Shown in pieces: positions 28,271 to 36,722 of a DNA stretch of 64,000 nucleotides; position 1 is the stretch's first letter; each line of letters starts with the position of its first letter. Origin of the DNA: Methanocella_A sp963792125 (GTDB lineage: Archaea > Halobacteriota > Methanocellia > Methanocellales > Methanocellaceae); assembly GCA_963792125.1 (NCBI GenBank), contig CAWBVA010000003.1, positions 98,749-162,748 on the forward strand, in the 5' to 3' direction. The notes under the pieces are model-generated. The model was not told the DNA's origin and did not search any database. It was given only the letters and a program-made list of their open reading frames with translations. The translations under genes and the position numbers were made by a program.

Positions 28271-28709
28271 ACACAATGACAGAGCGGGCTGATGGTACAA
28301 TATAGTTCTTAGTTCCCTCTGTGCCCCATACCCTTTGTGCCCTCCGTGTCCTTACAGTATTTTAAGCATGTGTCAGGGGAACTTTTTGGTAAAAAGTTCC
28401 CCGTGCGCCCCTCAAAAACTATCGCATTTTGCCCCTTCGGGGCAGGCGTCCGGTGTCGTGACCCGGGGGGCCTTTTAGTAATAGCCTTGTAAAGGCAAGC
28501 GTACGGGGGAACCTTTTGTAAAAGGTTCCCCCTGTGCCCTTCCAAAACTATCGTATTTGCGCTTTCAGCGCAGGCGTCCGGTGTCGCGAGACGGGACAAC
28601 CTTTTCGGAAAAGGTTTTCCCGTCACCCTTTCGAAAACTGCCGGCGGGAGCCCCGCGAAAACCAGCTATGCCCAAACTTTTTTCTATGAGTGCGCCCCCA
28701 TAGTCCCAT
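28271..28709. other. Non-coding region with repeated hairpins
   Basis: The gap between the surface protein and YgiQ holds a GTGCCCTCCGTGTCC-type box (28311-28353) and a tandem array of hairpins (28376-28622). A long open frame on the minus strand runs through it only because the repeats lack stops. Confidence 0.7.
28376..28622. repeat. Tandem structured repeats with covarying hairpins
   Basis: Three A/T-cored hairpins (28376-28402, 28505-28532 and 28592-28622) have stems of 12-13 base pairs of the form GGGGAAC(C)TTTT/AAAA(G)GTTCCCC. Between them two copies of a spacer carry CAAAACTATCG, a short hairpin and GCAGGCGTCCGGTGTCG. The short hairpins differ (GCCCC-TTCG-GGGGC at about 28430 against TGCGC-TTTCA-GCGCA at about 28558) yet keep pairing. 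This is compensatory change. Confidence 0.75.
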
Positions 28710-30551
28710 ATGAACAAACCTGCCCGGGACCGGTTTTTGCCCATGTCCCGCCGGGAGATGGACCAGCTTGGCTGGGACGTCTGCGACGCTATTATCGTGA
28801 ACGGCGACGCCTACGTCGATCATCCCTCGTTCGGCGCAGCCATCATTGGCAGGGTGCTGGAGGACGCCGGGTTCAAAGTCGGCATCATCGCCCAGCCGGA
28901 CTACACTTCGAAGGATGCGTTCTCGGCGCTTGGCGAACCCCGGCTGTGCTTCCTTGTCTCGTCGGGCAACGTCGACTCGATGGTTGATAACTATACGGCC
29001 AATAAACGGCTCCGGTCAGATGACGATTATACTCCTGGTGGCGAGCCCCATAAAAGGCCGGACCGTGCGGTCACAGTCTACTGCAACCGGATACGTGAGA
29101 CTTTTAAGAAGACACCGATCATCATCGGGGGCATCGAGGCCAGCCTGCGGCGATTCGCCCAGTACGACTACTGGGACGATAAAGTCCGGCAGTCCATACT
29201 GGCCGACGCGCCTGCTGACCTGATCGCCTATGGCATGGCAGAAAAACCTGTGCTTGATATCGTCCGTAAGCTCGACGAAGGCGTGCCGGTCAGCACTATT
29301 ACGGACATCCGCGGGACAGTCTATAAGACCAGGGACATTAGCGGGCTTACGGATTTCATCGAGCTGCCTGACTACACTACCGTATCGACAGACCGGCGTA
29401 CTTATGCGAAAGCTTTCCGTATGTACACGGAAGAGCAGGACCCGTTCCACGGTCGCGTTATCGTCCAGCGTCACCCGAAGACGATCATAATACAGAACCG
29501 GCCCTGTTACCCCCTTACCACTGCAGAGATGGACGCGATCTACGATCTGCCATACACAAGGAAACCGCATCCTTCTTACCGGCAGGAGATACCGGGGCTG
29601 AAGACCGTCATGTTCTCGATCACCAGCCATCGCGGGTGCTTCGGCGGGTGCTCGTTCTGCGCCATCACCAACCACCAGGGCCGGATTGTCCAGAGCCGGA
29701 GCACCGGTTCTATCGTTCGCGAGGCGACAAAGCTGACGAAGATGCCGGGGTTCAAGGGCACGATCACCGATGTCGGCGGCCCGACGGCGGACATGTACAT
29801 GCTCGGCTGTGCGAAGCAGTCGATGCAGGGTGCCTGCAGGGACCGGCTCTGTCTCTATCCCGAGTCCTGTCCGAACCTTAACAAGGACCATGCGGAGCTC
29901 ATTCGCATGCTGGACGCAGTCAGCAGGGTACCGGGCGTGAAAAACGTGTTCGTGGGCTCGGGCATCAGGTACGACCTGGCCATGCAGGACGAGAAATACC
30001 TCTATCACATCTGTGAGAACAACATCAGCGGCCAGCTTAAGGTGGCGCCGGAGCACGCGTCCCGGGCGGTGACAGACGCAATGTGCAAGCCGGCCATCGA
30101 GACCTATGACCGGTTCGTCGAAAAATACAAGGAAATCAACCGTGAGCTGGGGAAGAACCAGTTCATCATTCCATATTTCATATCCGGCCATCCCGGCTGT
30201 ACGCTAAAGGACGCGGTGAAGCTGGCGGAATACGTCCGGGACATGGGATATTACGTGGAGCAGGTGCAGGACTTCACCCCGACGCCGTCCACGCTTTCCA
30301 CATGCATGTATTATACAGGCTATAACCCGTTCACGGGACAGGAAGTGTACGTGCCCCGGAGCGTCGAGGAACGGCGGATGCAGCGGGCGCTGCTCCAGTA
30401 TAAGAACCCTGACAACTATGACCTGGTGAAAAAGGCGCTGGTACAGACCGGCCGCAAAGATCTGATCGGATACGGCGAAAAGTGCCTGATATCGCCAGCC
30501 CGGCCTGTGTCCGCAGCAAGGGCCGCAACACGCAGACCCCACAGGCGCTGA
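28710..30551 (+). CDS. ygiQ: Radical SAM protein, YgiQ family
   Basis: This 613-residue protein is of the YgiQ (UPF0313) family. The N-terminal domain has FLPMSRREMDQLGWDVCD. A B12-binding-like half with GIIAQPDY is followed by IIGGIEASLRRFAQYDYWDD. The radical SAM core has C310-x3-C314-x2-C317 in HRGCFGGCSFCAI, ligating a 4Fe-4S cluster. FVGSGIRYDL and KVAPEHAS come next, with the C-terminal DFTPTPSTLSTCMYYTGYNP. The reaction is unknown. The ATG at 28710 follows a poor ribosome site. Its stop directly abuts the stop of the convergent YkgJ gene. Length is normal for the family. Confidence 0.92.
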   Translation: MNKPARDRFLPMSRREMDQLGWDVCDAIIVNGDAYVDHPSFGAAIIGRVLEDAGFKVGIIAQPDYTSKDAFSALGEPRLCFLVSSGNVDSMVDNYTANKRLRSDDDYTPGGEPHKRPDRAVTVYCNRIRETFKKTPIIIGGIEASLRRFAQYDYWDDKVRQSILADAPADLIAYGMAEKPVLDIVRKLDEGVPVSTITDIRGTVYKTRDISGLTDFIELPDYTTVSTDRRTYAKAFRMYTEEQDPFHGRVIVQRHPKTIIIQNRPCYPLTTAEMDAIYDLPYTRKPHPSYRQEIPGLKTVMFSITSHRGCFGGCSFCAITNHQGRIVQSRSTGSIVREATKLTKMPGFKGTITDVGGPTADMYMLGCAKQSMQGACRDRLCLYPESCPNLNKDHAELIRMLDAVSRVPGVKNVFVGSGIRYDLAMQDEKYLYHICENNISGQLKVAPEHASRAVTDAMCKPAIETYDRFVEKYKEINRELGKNQFIIPYFISGHPGCTLKDAVKLAEYVRDMGYYVEQVQDFTPTPSTLSTCMYYTGYNPFTGQEVYVPRSVEERRMQRALLQYKNPDNYDLVKKALVQTGRKDLIGYGEKCLISPARPVSAARAATRRPHRR

Positions 30552-31091
30552 TCACATTTTAATGGCGGACTCGTCGTGGAACAGGTTATTGCGGTTTCTA
30601 TTAATGAGCAGAATTCTGTAAATATACGGCTTCGCCTGCTCGTAAACGAAGGTGCCATGGATGCTGTAATAAATTGATGTCAGGATCATGGACACCATGT
30701 ACTTCTCCCGTATCCGGTCGTCGTCGTTGACCGATGTCCCTGCTTTCATATGCTGGACGGTACATGAGGGCGGCATCTTGCCGCGAAGATACTGCAGGCC
30801 GCCGAACATGGTCGAGGGCATATACTTGCAGAGCAATGGCTTCACGAAGTGTACGGAACAGAGGCCGTCGTCCAGGAACGGACAGCCGCTCTCTCGTTTC
30901 AGGTATGGCATCGGTACGCTGTTGCCATGGCATACTTCCGTACAGTACCTGGACAGGAACTCGTCAGGACATAGGTCCAGGAAATCGGCTATCCGGAAAA
31001 TGTCGTCGAGCGTAAGAGGTATCAGGCTGTCCGACTTGCAGCAGCAGCCACATTGCTTGCACTGGAATTGAGCCACGGTCATCTCGATCAT
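30552..31091 (-). CDS. YkgJ-family cysteine-cluster protein
   Basis: This 179-residue protein has the cysteine pattern CKQCGCCCKSD near residues 11-19. GCPFLDDGLCSVHFVKPLLCKYMP follows around residues 70-93. It belongs to the YkgJ family (Fe-S or zinc cluster proteins, UPF0153), whose role is poorly known. Ten or more Cys are conserved in the first 110 residues, and the rest is helical. The start is ATG 31091 (an internal ATG at 31082 is possible). Its end abuts the YgiQ stop with no bases between. Confidence 0.82.
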   Translation of the reverse strand: MIEMTVAQFQCKQCGCCCKSDSLIPLTLDDIFRIADFLDLCPDEFLSRYCTEVCHGNSVPMPYLKRESGCPFLDDGLCSVHFVKPLLCKYMPSTMFGGLQYLRGKMPPSCTVQHMKAGTSVNDDDRIREKYMVSMILTSIYYSIHGTFVYEQAKPYIYRILLINRNRNNLFHDESAIKM

Positions 31092-31244
31092 GTAAATACC
31101 TGTAATGCCGGAATATGCAAACGGCTGTAATATTATTGAATATTAATATTAATATGCAAATATAACATCAGCCACGTAAAAAAGCGGATATAGACAGATT
31201 CTGGTGTGGAAAAGTCAGTCTGTCTTCCTTTTATGCCGAATCGA

Positions 31245-32069
31245 TCAGTGCCCGAGCGGATGTGTGCGACCGTACATCTCCTTTAAATCGTCGACGTTGT
31301 AATGGGTGTAGATCTGCGTGGTATTGAGTGAAGCATGTCCCAGCAGCTTCTGGATGGCTACTACGTTGCCGCCATTCTGGAGCATGTGTGTGGCGAAGCT
31401 GTGCCTTAGCTTGTGCGGCGTGACGTTCTTGGCGATGCCCGCACGGAGGGCAAGCACTTTAATATCCCGCTGCACGGTCCGGGGCGTCAGGTCGAACAGT
31501 CTGCCATCGTTTCCGAGTCGCTCGCGCTCGCAGTACTGCGCCAGCTCGTCGGCCATTTCAGAAGAGATCAGTACGATGCGCTCTTTTGCACCCTTGCCGA
31601 ACACCTTGATCGTGCGTCGCTCGAAGTCGATGTCGCGTTTACGGATGTTGAGCAGCTCGGAGATACGTACTCCCGTAGCATAGAGCATCCGTACGATGAT
31701 CCGGTCCCTGCTGTCAACGGCCGTATCGATCAGGTCGTGCATCTCCTGTATGGTCAGGTAAACCGGGGCCTTTTTATCCAGCCTGATGCTGCTGATGCCG
31801 CGCGTCGGGCTGGTTTCAAGGTGCCCGTTTTCCACCATGAACCGGTAAAACGACTTCAGCACACTCAGCACGTTCGACGCTGTGGCCTTCGACAGGTTTC
31901 TCTCGAACATGAGGTGATTCAGGTACCTGATCACGTCCTGTCTCGCCACTGCCTCCGGCGACTTACCCGCAAATTTCACGAAACTTCGTAGCACCTGGTC
32001 ATACTGCCGGATAGTGCCCTTGCTCGAAGACAGCCGTTTCTCATCGAGAAAGATGCTGACGTAGTCCAA
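31245..32069 (-). CDS. xerA: Tyrosine recombinase XerA
   Basis: A 274-residue site-specific recombinase of the integrase family, with an N-terminal SAM-like core-binding domain (residues 1-90). The catalytic residues are Arg135 (TGVRISELL), Lys about 159 (GKGAKER), His219 and Arg222 (HKLRHSFATHML), His245 (LLGHASLNT) and Tyr254 (TQIYTHY). Size and motifs match archaeal XerA, which resolves chromosome dimers at dif. No mobile-element genes or att repeats are visible around it, which favours a chromosomal role. The start is TTG 32069, behind GGGGATGA. Confidence 0.92.
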   Translation of the reverse strand: MDYVSIFLDEKRLSSSKGTIRQYDQVLRSFVKFAGKSPEAVARQDVIRYLNHLMFERNLSKATASNVLSVLKSFYRFMVENGHLETSPTRGISSIRLDKKAPVYLTIQEMHDLIDTAVDSRDRIIVRMLYATGVRISELLNIRKRDIDFERRTIKVFGKGAKERIVLISSEMADELAQYCERERLGNDGRLFDLTPRTVQRDIKVLALRAGIAKNVTPHKLRHSFATHMLQNGGNVVAIQKLLGHASLNTTQIYTHYNVDDLKEMYGRTHPLGH

Positions 32070-32322
32070 TCTTCATCCCCTGCTGTATAATGTAATGAAG
32101 GACTAGAAAAGCATTGTCCTGCCTGCAAAGGCACTAAGGAGACGAAGGCACAAAGTAAAATAACGGATTGCTATTGACTGGTATCCCTATCTCATCCCGG
32201 CATAGCTTGCCTTTTTCGGAAGGTTCATATATTAAATAGCCCTTATATTTTCCGAAACTTATATGTTTCATTGAAGCGTATAATTCTGTTGCATTTAATG
32301 AAATAATAAGTGAGACGATGAT

Positions 32323-32395
32323 GCAGGGATGGCAGAGCGGCTAATGCGGCAGACTGCAGATCTGTTTTCTGGGAGTTCAACTCTCCCTCCCTGCA
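32323..32395 (+). tRNA. tRNA-Cys (anticodon GCA)
   Basis: This 73-base tRNA folds fully: acceptor GCAGGGA/TCCCTGC, D arm GCAGAGCGGCTAATGC, anticodon stem GCAGA/TCTGT around CTGCAGA (anticodon GCA), and T arm GGGAG/CTCCC around TTCAACT. The discriminator is A at 32395, and CCA is not encoded. TATA-like elements lie 60-100 bases upstream. The window also encodes CysRS, so direct charging of this tRNA is possible. Confidence 0.94.
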
Positions 32396-32730
32396 TTTGA
32401 TTTTATATCATACCTTCCCTGCCGAATCGGCGACTGCCAGCAGGGGCAATCCCGGCACGAAGATAGTGTGAACCTGGCTATGGTTTTGCCTGATAGCAAG
32501 CTGGCACAGCGCCGGCCAGGAAACGCGTGGCTGAACAGAGGCCCGTTACGGCAGTCATGACAGGAACGCGACAGCATATTAGTACCTTAATGCCATAATT
32601 TTAATAGTCTCATGAATGGCCGCTATTTTTGCAATTGCGGATGTTCCTGCCTGCAGCAGGCCGTACCATATCTATACACCTCGACAAATGAGGCCGGCAC
32701 TCCCTGCATTCCGCCAGTTAGTTAAAAAAC

Positions 32731-32846
32731 GATTAGCGCCCGGGGCTTAATTAAAATTATTTGGTGATAATATGATTCTAGGGTTAAGGAATTCACCGAT
32801 GGGGGTACTTAAGTAAGCCCCGGACAATTAATGATTCGCTCTAATC
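32731..32846 (+). ncRNA. Candidate structured RNA (nested stems)
   Basis: An outer pair GATTAG (32731-32736) / CTAATC (32841-32846) encloses a 10-base-pair stem CCGGGGCTTA (32740-32749) / TAAGCCCCGG (32814-32823). The strand cannot be decided from symmetry alone. The 64-base interior contains GGGTTAAGGAATTCACC. It matches no RNA family I know. It could be a small RNA or a decayed element. Confidence 0.4.
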
Positions 32847-32949
32847 CTTAATAGCTTTTTGCATTTACATATTTGAAACTATCAAAATAGTTAATGTATT
32901 AATGTCTTTACGCCGGTCGAATGTAAAAAGAGACAGGTATTAATAAAGA

Positions 32950-32981
32950 CTTAATTGGGGATTGATCAGTCCCCAATTAAG
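32950..32981 (-). terminator. Hairpin downstream of the KGG-protein gene
   Basis: A perfect 12-base-pair stem CTTAATTGGGGA / TCCCCAATTAAG with loop TTGATCAG lies 35 bases past the stop of the leftward gene. It may stabilise or end that message. Confidence 0.5.
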
Positions 32982-33015
32982 CTACTTCGTGTGAGGGACA
33001 GAACAGCCTGGCGTA

Positions 33016-33183
33016 TTACCGCTCGGCAGATTTGCCGCGCTCGATGAGCTCTCTGACCTTTTGGCCGCCCTTGTGGCCAATGTCACGGTAGAACTCGGGG
33101 CCATGCCTTTCTTTCGTGGTGTTGCCGCCACGTCTTCCTGCCTCTCTGACGCTGATTTCACCTTTTACTTCTTTCCTTGCCAT
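33016..33183 (-). CDS. Small KGG/LEA-like stress protein (55 residues)
   Basis: It starts MARKEVKGEISVREAGRRGG, then NTTKERHGPEFYRDIGHKGGQ and VRELIERGKSAER. The GG-x-T-x-K-x-x-G-x-E-F-Y-x-x-IG-x-KGGQ pattern is the Em/LEA group 1 (KGG) repeat found in stress-induced bacterial and plant proteins, here as one repeat. Such proteins are unstructured and protect against drying or other stress. The ATG at 33183 and stop at 33016 bracket a clean frame, with a hairpin downstream. It sits next to the MC1 chromosomal protein gene, in the same direction. Confidence 0.82.
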   Translation of the reverse strand: MARKEVKGEISVREAGRRGGNTTKERHGPEFYRDIGHKGGQKVRELIERGKSAER

Positions 33184-33283
33184 AACAATCACTAAATCAA
33201 TAGTATATCGACGGATATATAAAAATATGCCAAAATAATTATTGAAAAAGTAAAAAGTAAAAGAGAAATTAATGCTTTTGACT

Positions 33284-33655
33284 TTATTTCTTGGTGGCGG
33301 GCACCTTGAAGAGCGACTTTGGATTCCGCTCGAGCTCGCTATACTCGAGGTTGGCCGTGCCGGCCTTCTCCACGTTGGCCTTGAAAATTTTGCCCTGGTT
33401 CTTGGCCGCCGCCTTCTTAATCCACTCCGGCGCGTTGGCCGGGGCGGGCACCAGTTCCCTCTTTCCCTTGAAATAGTGGAGCTTCTTGGTCCCCTTCTCC
33501 CTGAGGATGATGTTCTTTACACCCCTGTTGGCGGCCTTGAGCGCCGCATCCCTTGGCTGGGCGCCACAGTACGTTCCTACTTCCTCTCCGTTCTCATCAA
33601 TGAGACCAAAGTTCTTCTTATCTCTGCATTCGGTGTCGTTCGATGTGTTTACCAC
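33284..33655 (-). CDS. Chromosomal protein MC1
   Basis: This 123-residue DNA-bending protein is of the MC1 family, which packs chromosomal DNA in Methanosarcina relatives and haloarchaea. KNFGLIDENGEEVGTYCGAQPRDAALKAANRGVKNIILREKGTKKLHYF is the MC1 core (residues 14-62). An Ala/Pro/Lys-rich strand region and a C-terminal tail of 20 residues follow; the tail is longer than in the 93-residue Methanosarcina protein. The start is GTG 33655, behind GGAGG (9-base spacing). A 33-base gap with TATA-like sequence separates it from upstream non-coding DNA. Confidence 0.92.
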   Translation of the reverse strand: MVNTSNDTECRDKKNFGLIDENGEEVGTYCGAQPRDAALKAANRGVKNIILREKGTKKLHYFKGKRELVPAPANAPEWIKKAAAKNQGKIFKANVEKAGTANLEYSELERNPKSLFKVPATKK

Positions 33656-33878
33656 AACAATCGGCCTCCTTCTGACTTTAATAAAGTCGGTTTAATATTT
33701 AACGGTTGCCGTCAGTCGTCCGCCCGGGGCGCCTTGTGGCAAACGTCCCTTTCGTAGCCGGATTTAGATATGACGGAACGGACTATATAGAGGTTTGGCG
33801 GCATAAAATTGTCGAATGGCGTTCGCCGCCATTGTTTTCATGAGAATAGTCTAAAAATACGCGTACGTTGAAGAGTTC

Positions 33879-34517
33879 CTATCTGTCTTCGCCGTTCCCG
33901 GCCTGCGCCGACGGGAATTCTCCTGTGACCCAGCACGCGTTGGCCTTCCTGAACGCGATCTCCTCACGCTGCAGGAACCGTTCTATATCTGATTTGTCCA
34001 GGCCGATGCGACCGTATTCCTGCAATATCTGCACCTTCCGGCGCTCCCACCTGCGATTGATGTCCTTCAGGTCCGCGGCCGCCTTCTCTGCGAACTCAGG
34101 GGTCGTGCAGCCTTCCGCGTCCCTGATGTGCAGGCGGGTGAACACGTCCTCCTTTCCGGGCGCAACCGGCTTTGGCGGCCTGACCGGGGCAGGTGTGACC
34201 GAAGGTGCGGACTTCATGCCCTCCGACGCAGCTTCCTCGGTGACTGTGCCGCCGATGGCACGGATTTTCTCGCTTATCTCACCTGTGAACTCCTTATTGG
34301 CAGATTCGACGAACATGGTCATGGGCATGTCGCCCGAGAACGAATCGCTCAGGATCATATCCATGATAGCCCGGTCTATATATACGCCGTCGCCCGTCGC
34401 CGCGTTGATCCAACCGTTCTTTCCACTGTCCCAGGACATGCCGTACTTCTTGATGATGTTCTTGATCTTCACTTTATTTTCCGAGTATATCCTGTGAGGG
34501 ATGGCGATCTTGAGCAT
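33879..34517 (-). CDS. Hypothetical cytoplasmic protein, 212 residues
   Basis: The N-terminal 60 residues (IPHRIYSENKVKIKNIIKKYG to DGVYIDRAIMD) look like a small globular alpha/beta domain. A Pro/Ala-rich linker (TPAPVRPPKPVAPG) at about residue 110 is followed by a charged helical C-terminal part. There is no signal peptide or membrane segment. I do not recognise a family. ATG 34517 is a clear start. The metallopeptidase gene lies 38 bases upstream in the same direction, so they may share a transcript. Confidence 0.65.
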   Translation of the reverse strand: MLKIAIPHRIYSENKVKIKNIIKKYGMSWDSGKNGWINAATGDGVYIDRAIMDMILSDSFSGDMPMTMFVESANKEFTGEISEKIRAIGGTVTEEAASEGMKSAPSVTPAPVRPPKPVAPGKEDVFTRLHIRDAEGCTTPEFAEKAAADLKDINRRWERRKVQILQEYGRIGLDKSDIERFLQREEIAFRKANACWVTGEFPSAQAGNGEDR

Positions 34518-34555
34518 GCATCAATCATCAATGCCTGCCTGCTATATATTTCTAG

Positions 34556-35332
34556 CTAGCAGGCTTCGTCCATGCACAAATACCCGTGTATCGTGGTGCT
34601 GCGAGCTGACGGCGTGCCCCGGGCCTTAGCTTCGACTGAGGCTTTCCATTCGGTGTAGAACTGCCCGAAGTCCTGGCCGGTATATTGCCTGAATGCCTGC
34701 TCGAAGTTTGCGGAAGGACACTTGATGATACCGACTAATGTGCTGAGGCCATAGCGCTCTGATATTTTTTTGCAGAGAGTGAACGATTGCAGATAGCCGT
34801 TCTTGCAGACCGCATAATCGTCACTGTCGATAGCCTTCGCAATCTCAGGCAGGCTCATGAAGCCATGAGAGGTAATGTATTTCGATATTTTTACTTCGTC
34901 CAGCGACTCCTTCGAGACTACCATGCAGGTGCCTTCCTCAATCCATGCGTAGTCGCGCTTGCCATTCTTCTCGATGATGTCGTTCAGCGCGAGGTGGCAG
35001 ATCTCGTGTTTCGCCACGACTCCCAGCGATTTTTTATCCTTCAGCGTTTCGCCCCGGAGCACGATGGTGCTGGACTTCTTGTTCCAGGCGGAAAATGCTT
35101 CCACGTGCTTGCCGACGTTGTCCATATCCTCGCCGTCGACCACCACGACCTTGATGGTCTTCGGCAGGTTGCCCAGGGTGCTGTCCACTGCCCTGTACGC
35201 GTCCTCGAGCGCCCTGCCGGTGCCCGGCGTGAACGCTTTCGAGTCACTATACTTGACAGAAAAATGAGTAGTCTTCTCGCCTATGCCGGCAAGGAGCACC
35301 AGGACGATGCACACCAATGCCATCCACTTCAT
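34556..35332 (-). CDS. Exported zinc metallopeptidase (peptidase MA-like)
   Basis: This 258-residue protein begins with a signal sequence (MALVCIVLVLLAGIG). VVAKHEICHLALND at about residues 103-116 carries the HExxH zinc site. WIEEGTCMVVSKE at about 130-142 gives a downstream Glu as the likely third ligand, as in gluzincins such as the peptidase MA superfamily. It probably works outside the membrane; the target is unknown. The C-terminal third (GLSTLVGIIKCPS, FEQAFRQYTGQDFGQFYTEW) is the typical helical cap of this group. The start is ATG 35332. Confidence 0.8.
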   Translation of the reverse strand: MKWMALVCIVLVLLAGIGEKTTHFSVKYSDSKAFTPGTGRALEDAYRAVDSTLGNLPKTIKVVVVDGEDMDNVGKHVEAFSAWNKKSSTIVLRGETLKDKKSLGVVAKHEICHLALNDIIEKNGKRDYAWIEEGTCMVVSKESLDEVKISKYITSHGFMSLPEIAKAIDSDDYAVCKNGYLQSFTLCKKISERYGLSTLVGIIKCPSANFEQAFRQYTGQDFGQFYTEWKASVEAKARGTPSARSTTIHGYLCMDEAC

Positions 35333-35439
35333 GAATGGCCTGTTATCGTCCCAATTATATAGCCCGTATTACAAAAATGAGCGAACACAAAGGCCATTGA
35401 GTGCAAGGTGGGCACTTAGGATTGCCTGTGGCTTCACCG

Positions 35440-35880
35440 TTATTCGTCATGTCCCCTGTGCCCCAGGTACATGCCGTAGATCCTGAACGCATTTATGGCA
35501 TCCAGGCTAGGTAAGGTAATGTCAGTCGGTAAGTCGTCCAGGTCCTGCCATTCTATCCGTTTGTGCTTTTCCGGCTCTGTGTTCGAGGGCTCTCCTTCCG
35601 TCCCACAGCGGTATAAGATGCTGACCCAGTGCTCGCCGTCGAAAAAACGGTCGGAAACGCACAGAAATTCGATGTAAGTCACATGCAGGCCGGTCTCTTC
35701 CCTGACTTCCCGGCGCACTGCGTCCTCCAGACCCTCGGACGTCTCGACCATCCCGCCCGGGATGGTCCACAGGCCACGGTTGTTCCGGCAGGCATCAGAG
35801 CGTAACAACATCAGCACTTTGCCTTCGCGGACAATTACGGCGCCCACGCCAAGCCCGACATAATCTTTTCCCGGAATCAT
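35440..35880 (-). CDS. Nudix hydrolase
   Basis: This 146-residue protein has a complete Nudix box GGMVETSEGLEDAVRREVREETGL (residues 42-65), with the G-x5-E-x7-R-E-U-x-E-E-x-G-U pattern and the catalytic metal-binding Glu pair. GVGAVIVREGKVLMLLR precedes it. It hydrolyses a nucleoside diphosphate linked to another moiety. The general form resembles ADP-ribose or MutT-type enzymes, but the substrate cannot be assigned. The start is ATG 35880, and the gene stands alone. Confidence 0.92.
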   Translation of the reverse strand: MIPGKDYVGLGVGAVIVREGKVLMLLRSDACRNNRGLWTIPGGMVETSEGLEDAVRREVREETGLHVTYIEFLCVSDRFFDGEHWVSILYRCGTEGEPSNTEPEKHKRIEWQDLDDLPTDITLPSLDAINAFRIYGMYLGHRGHDE

Positions 35881-36131
35881 AAGCCTGTAACTATAGATAC
35901 GCCTGGATTAAAAAGTTTACACCGGACACATAGGGCATATAAATGCACAGAGGTATAATTTCAAAATAAATTGCAGTATATTCATGTTCTTTATGTTTTC
36001 ACATTTCCTATGCATGGTTTGTGAGCGATTATCTCTGTGATCATGCATAATATCGTTTTATTGTTCTATGCGTACTAAGTCACGAAAACACGAAACGCTA
36101 TTTTTAGATTTGTAGCCTTTGTCGCTATTTG

Positions 36132-36638
36132 TTAGCTATATAGCGCATCGTACTGCTGGTAGACGATGAACACAACCGTGGGCAGTTTTGCCGCGTGGAT
36201 GCGGTCGTTGTGAATGAGCCGGGCACGCATGCCGTTCTCGTAGAGCGGCAGGAAGCTTTTTGCCATGATCGTGTCCAGGTAGCCGTCCCAGGCGTCGAAG
36301 ATCTCTGCACTGCCGTTGCAGACACGCCGGAACTCGAGGAAGGTGCTGATCAGTGTAAAGTTGATCTGCTCCTGCAGGTCCGGGAGCGGCTCCCCGATGA
36401 TGTTGGCTACGTCCTCCGACAGGATGGACACGCACCCGTAGCTCTCTCCACAGACGTCGTACACCTTACCGATAGCGTAGCAGGTGGTATCGATGTTGTT
36501 GCTCTCGTGGAAGATCGCGCAGACTTCACGGACGAGGTCAGGGTCGTTCACCAGCCCGGTGATGTCTTCCCTTGCTACCTCGTCGGGCATGTGGCCGTCC
36601 TTGGACTCATAAAAGTAGGACTGCAGCGGGTGTGTCAT
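36132..36638 (-). CDS. Hypothetical protein, 168 residues
   Basis: The protein starts at ATG 36638 (MTHPLQSYFYESKDGHM). The open frame continues upstream but is low-quality and overlaps the promoter of the divergent VTT gene. It is helical, with several Cys (VREVCAIFHES, TTCYAIGKVYDVCGESYGC). I see no known motif. It shares a roughly 84-base divergent region with the VTT gene, where ATATAAAGG-like boxes can serve either direction. Confidence 0.6.
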   Translation of the reverse strand: MTHPLQSYFYESKDGHMPDEVAREDITGLVNDPDLVREVCAIFHESNNIDTTCYAIGKVYDVCGESYGCVSILSEDVANIIGEPLPDLQEQINFTLISTFLEFRRVCNGSAEIFDAWDGYLDTIMAKSFLPLYENGMRARLIHNDRIHAAKLPTVVFIVYQQYDALYS

Positions 36639-36722
36639 GGAACTCCAGCCAATATATGCCTGCAATCCTAAATAGTTTCCACTCCGCGGCCGTGGCAGGC
36701 CTTTATATGCCATAATGACCAT

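Larger units (their letters stand above)
32396..33015. other. Non-coding region with a candidate structured RNA and a hairpin
   Basis: No convincing protein frame is present. The 5' part (32396-32700) has no recognised element. At 32731-32846 there are nested inverted repeats, and at 32950-32981 a perfect hairpin that lies just downstream of the leftward KGG-protein gene. Confidence 0.65.

Noticed and set aside
28309..28626. 105-residue minus-strand frame through the hairpin repeats
   Set aside because: It is encoded by repeated hairpins and has low complexity; the structured repeats explain it.
29016..30191. 391-residue minus-strand frame under YgiQ
   Set aside because: It is antisense to a well-supported radical SAM gene with its catalytic cysteines; no motif is present in the shadow.
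31245..32069. Integrase as a sign of a prophage or integrative element at tRNA-Cys
   Set aside because: Motifs fit chromosomal XerA. No att duplication of the tRNA 3' end, phage or transfer genes are seen.
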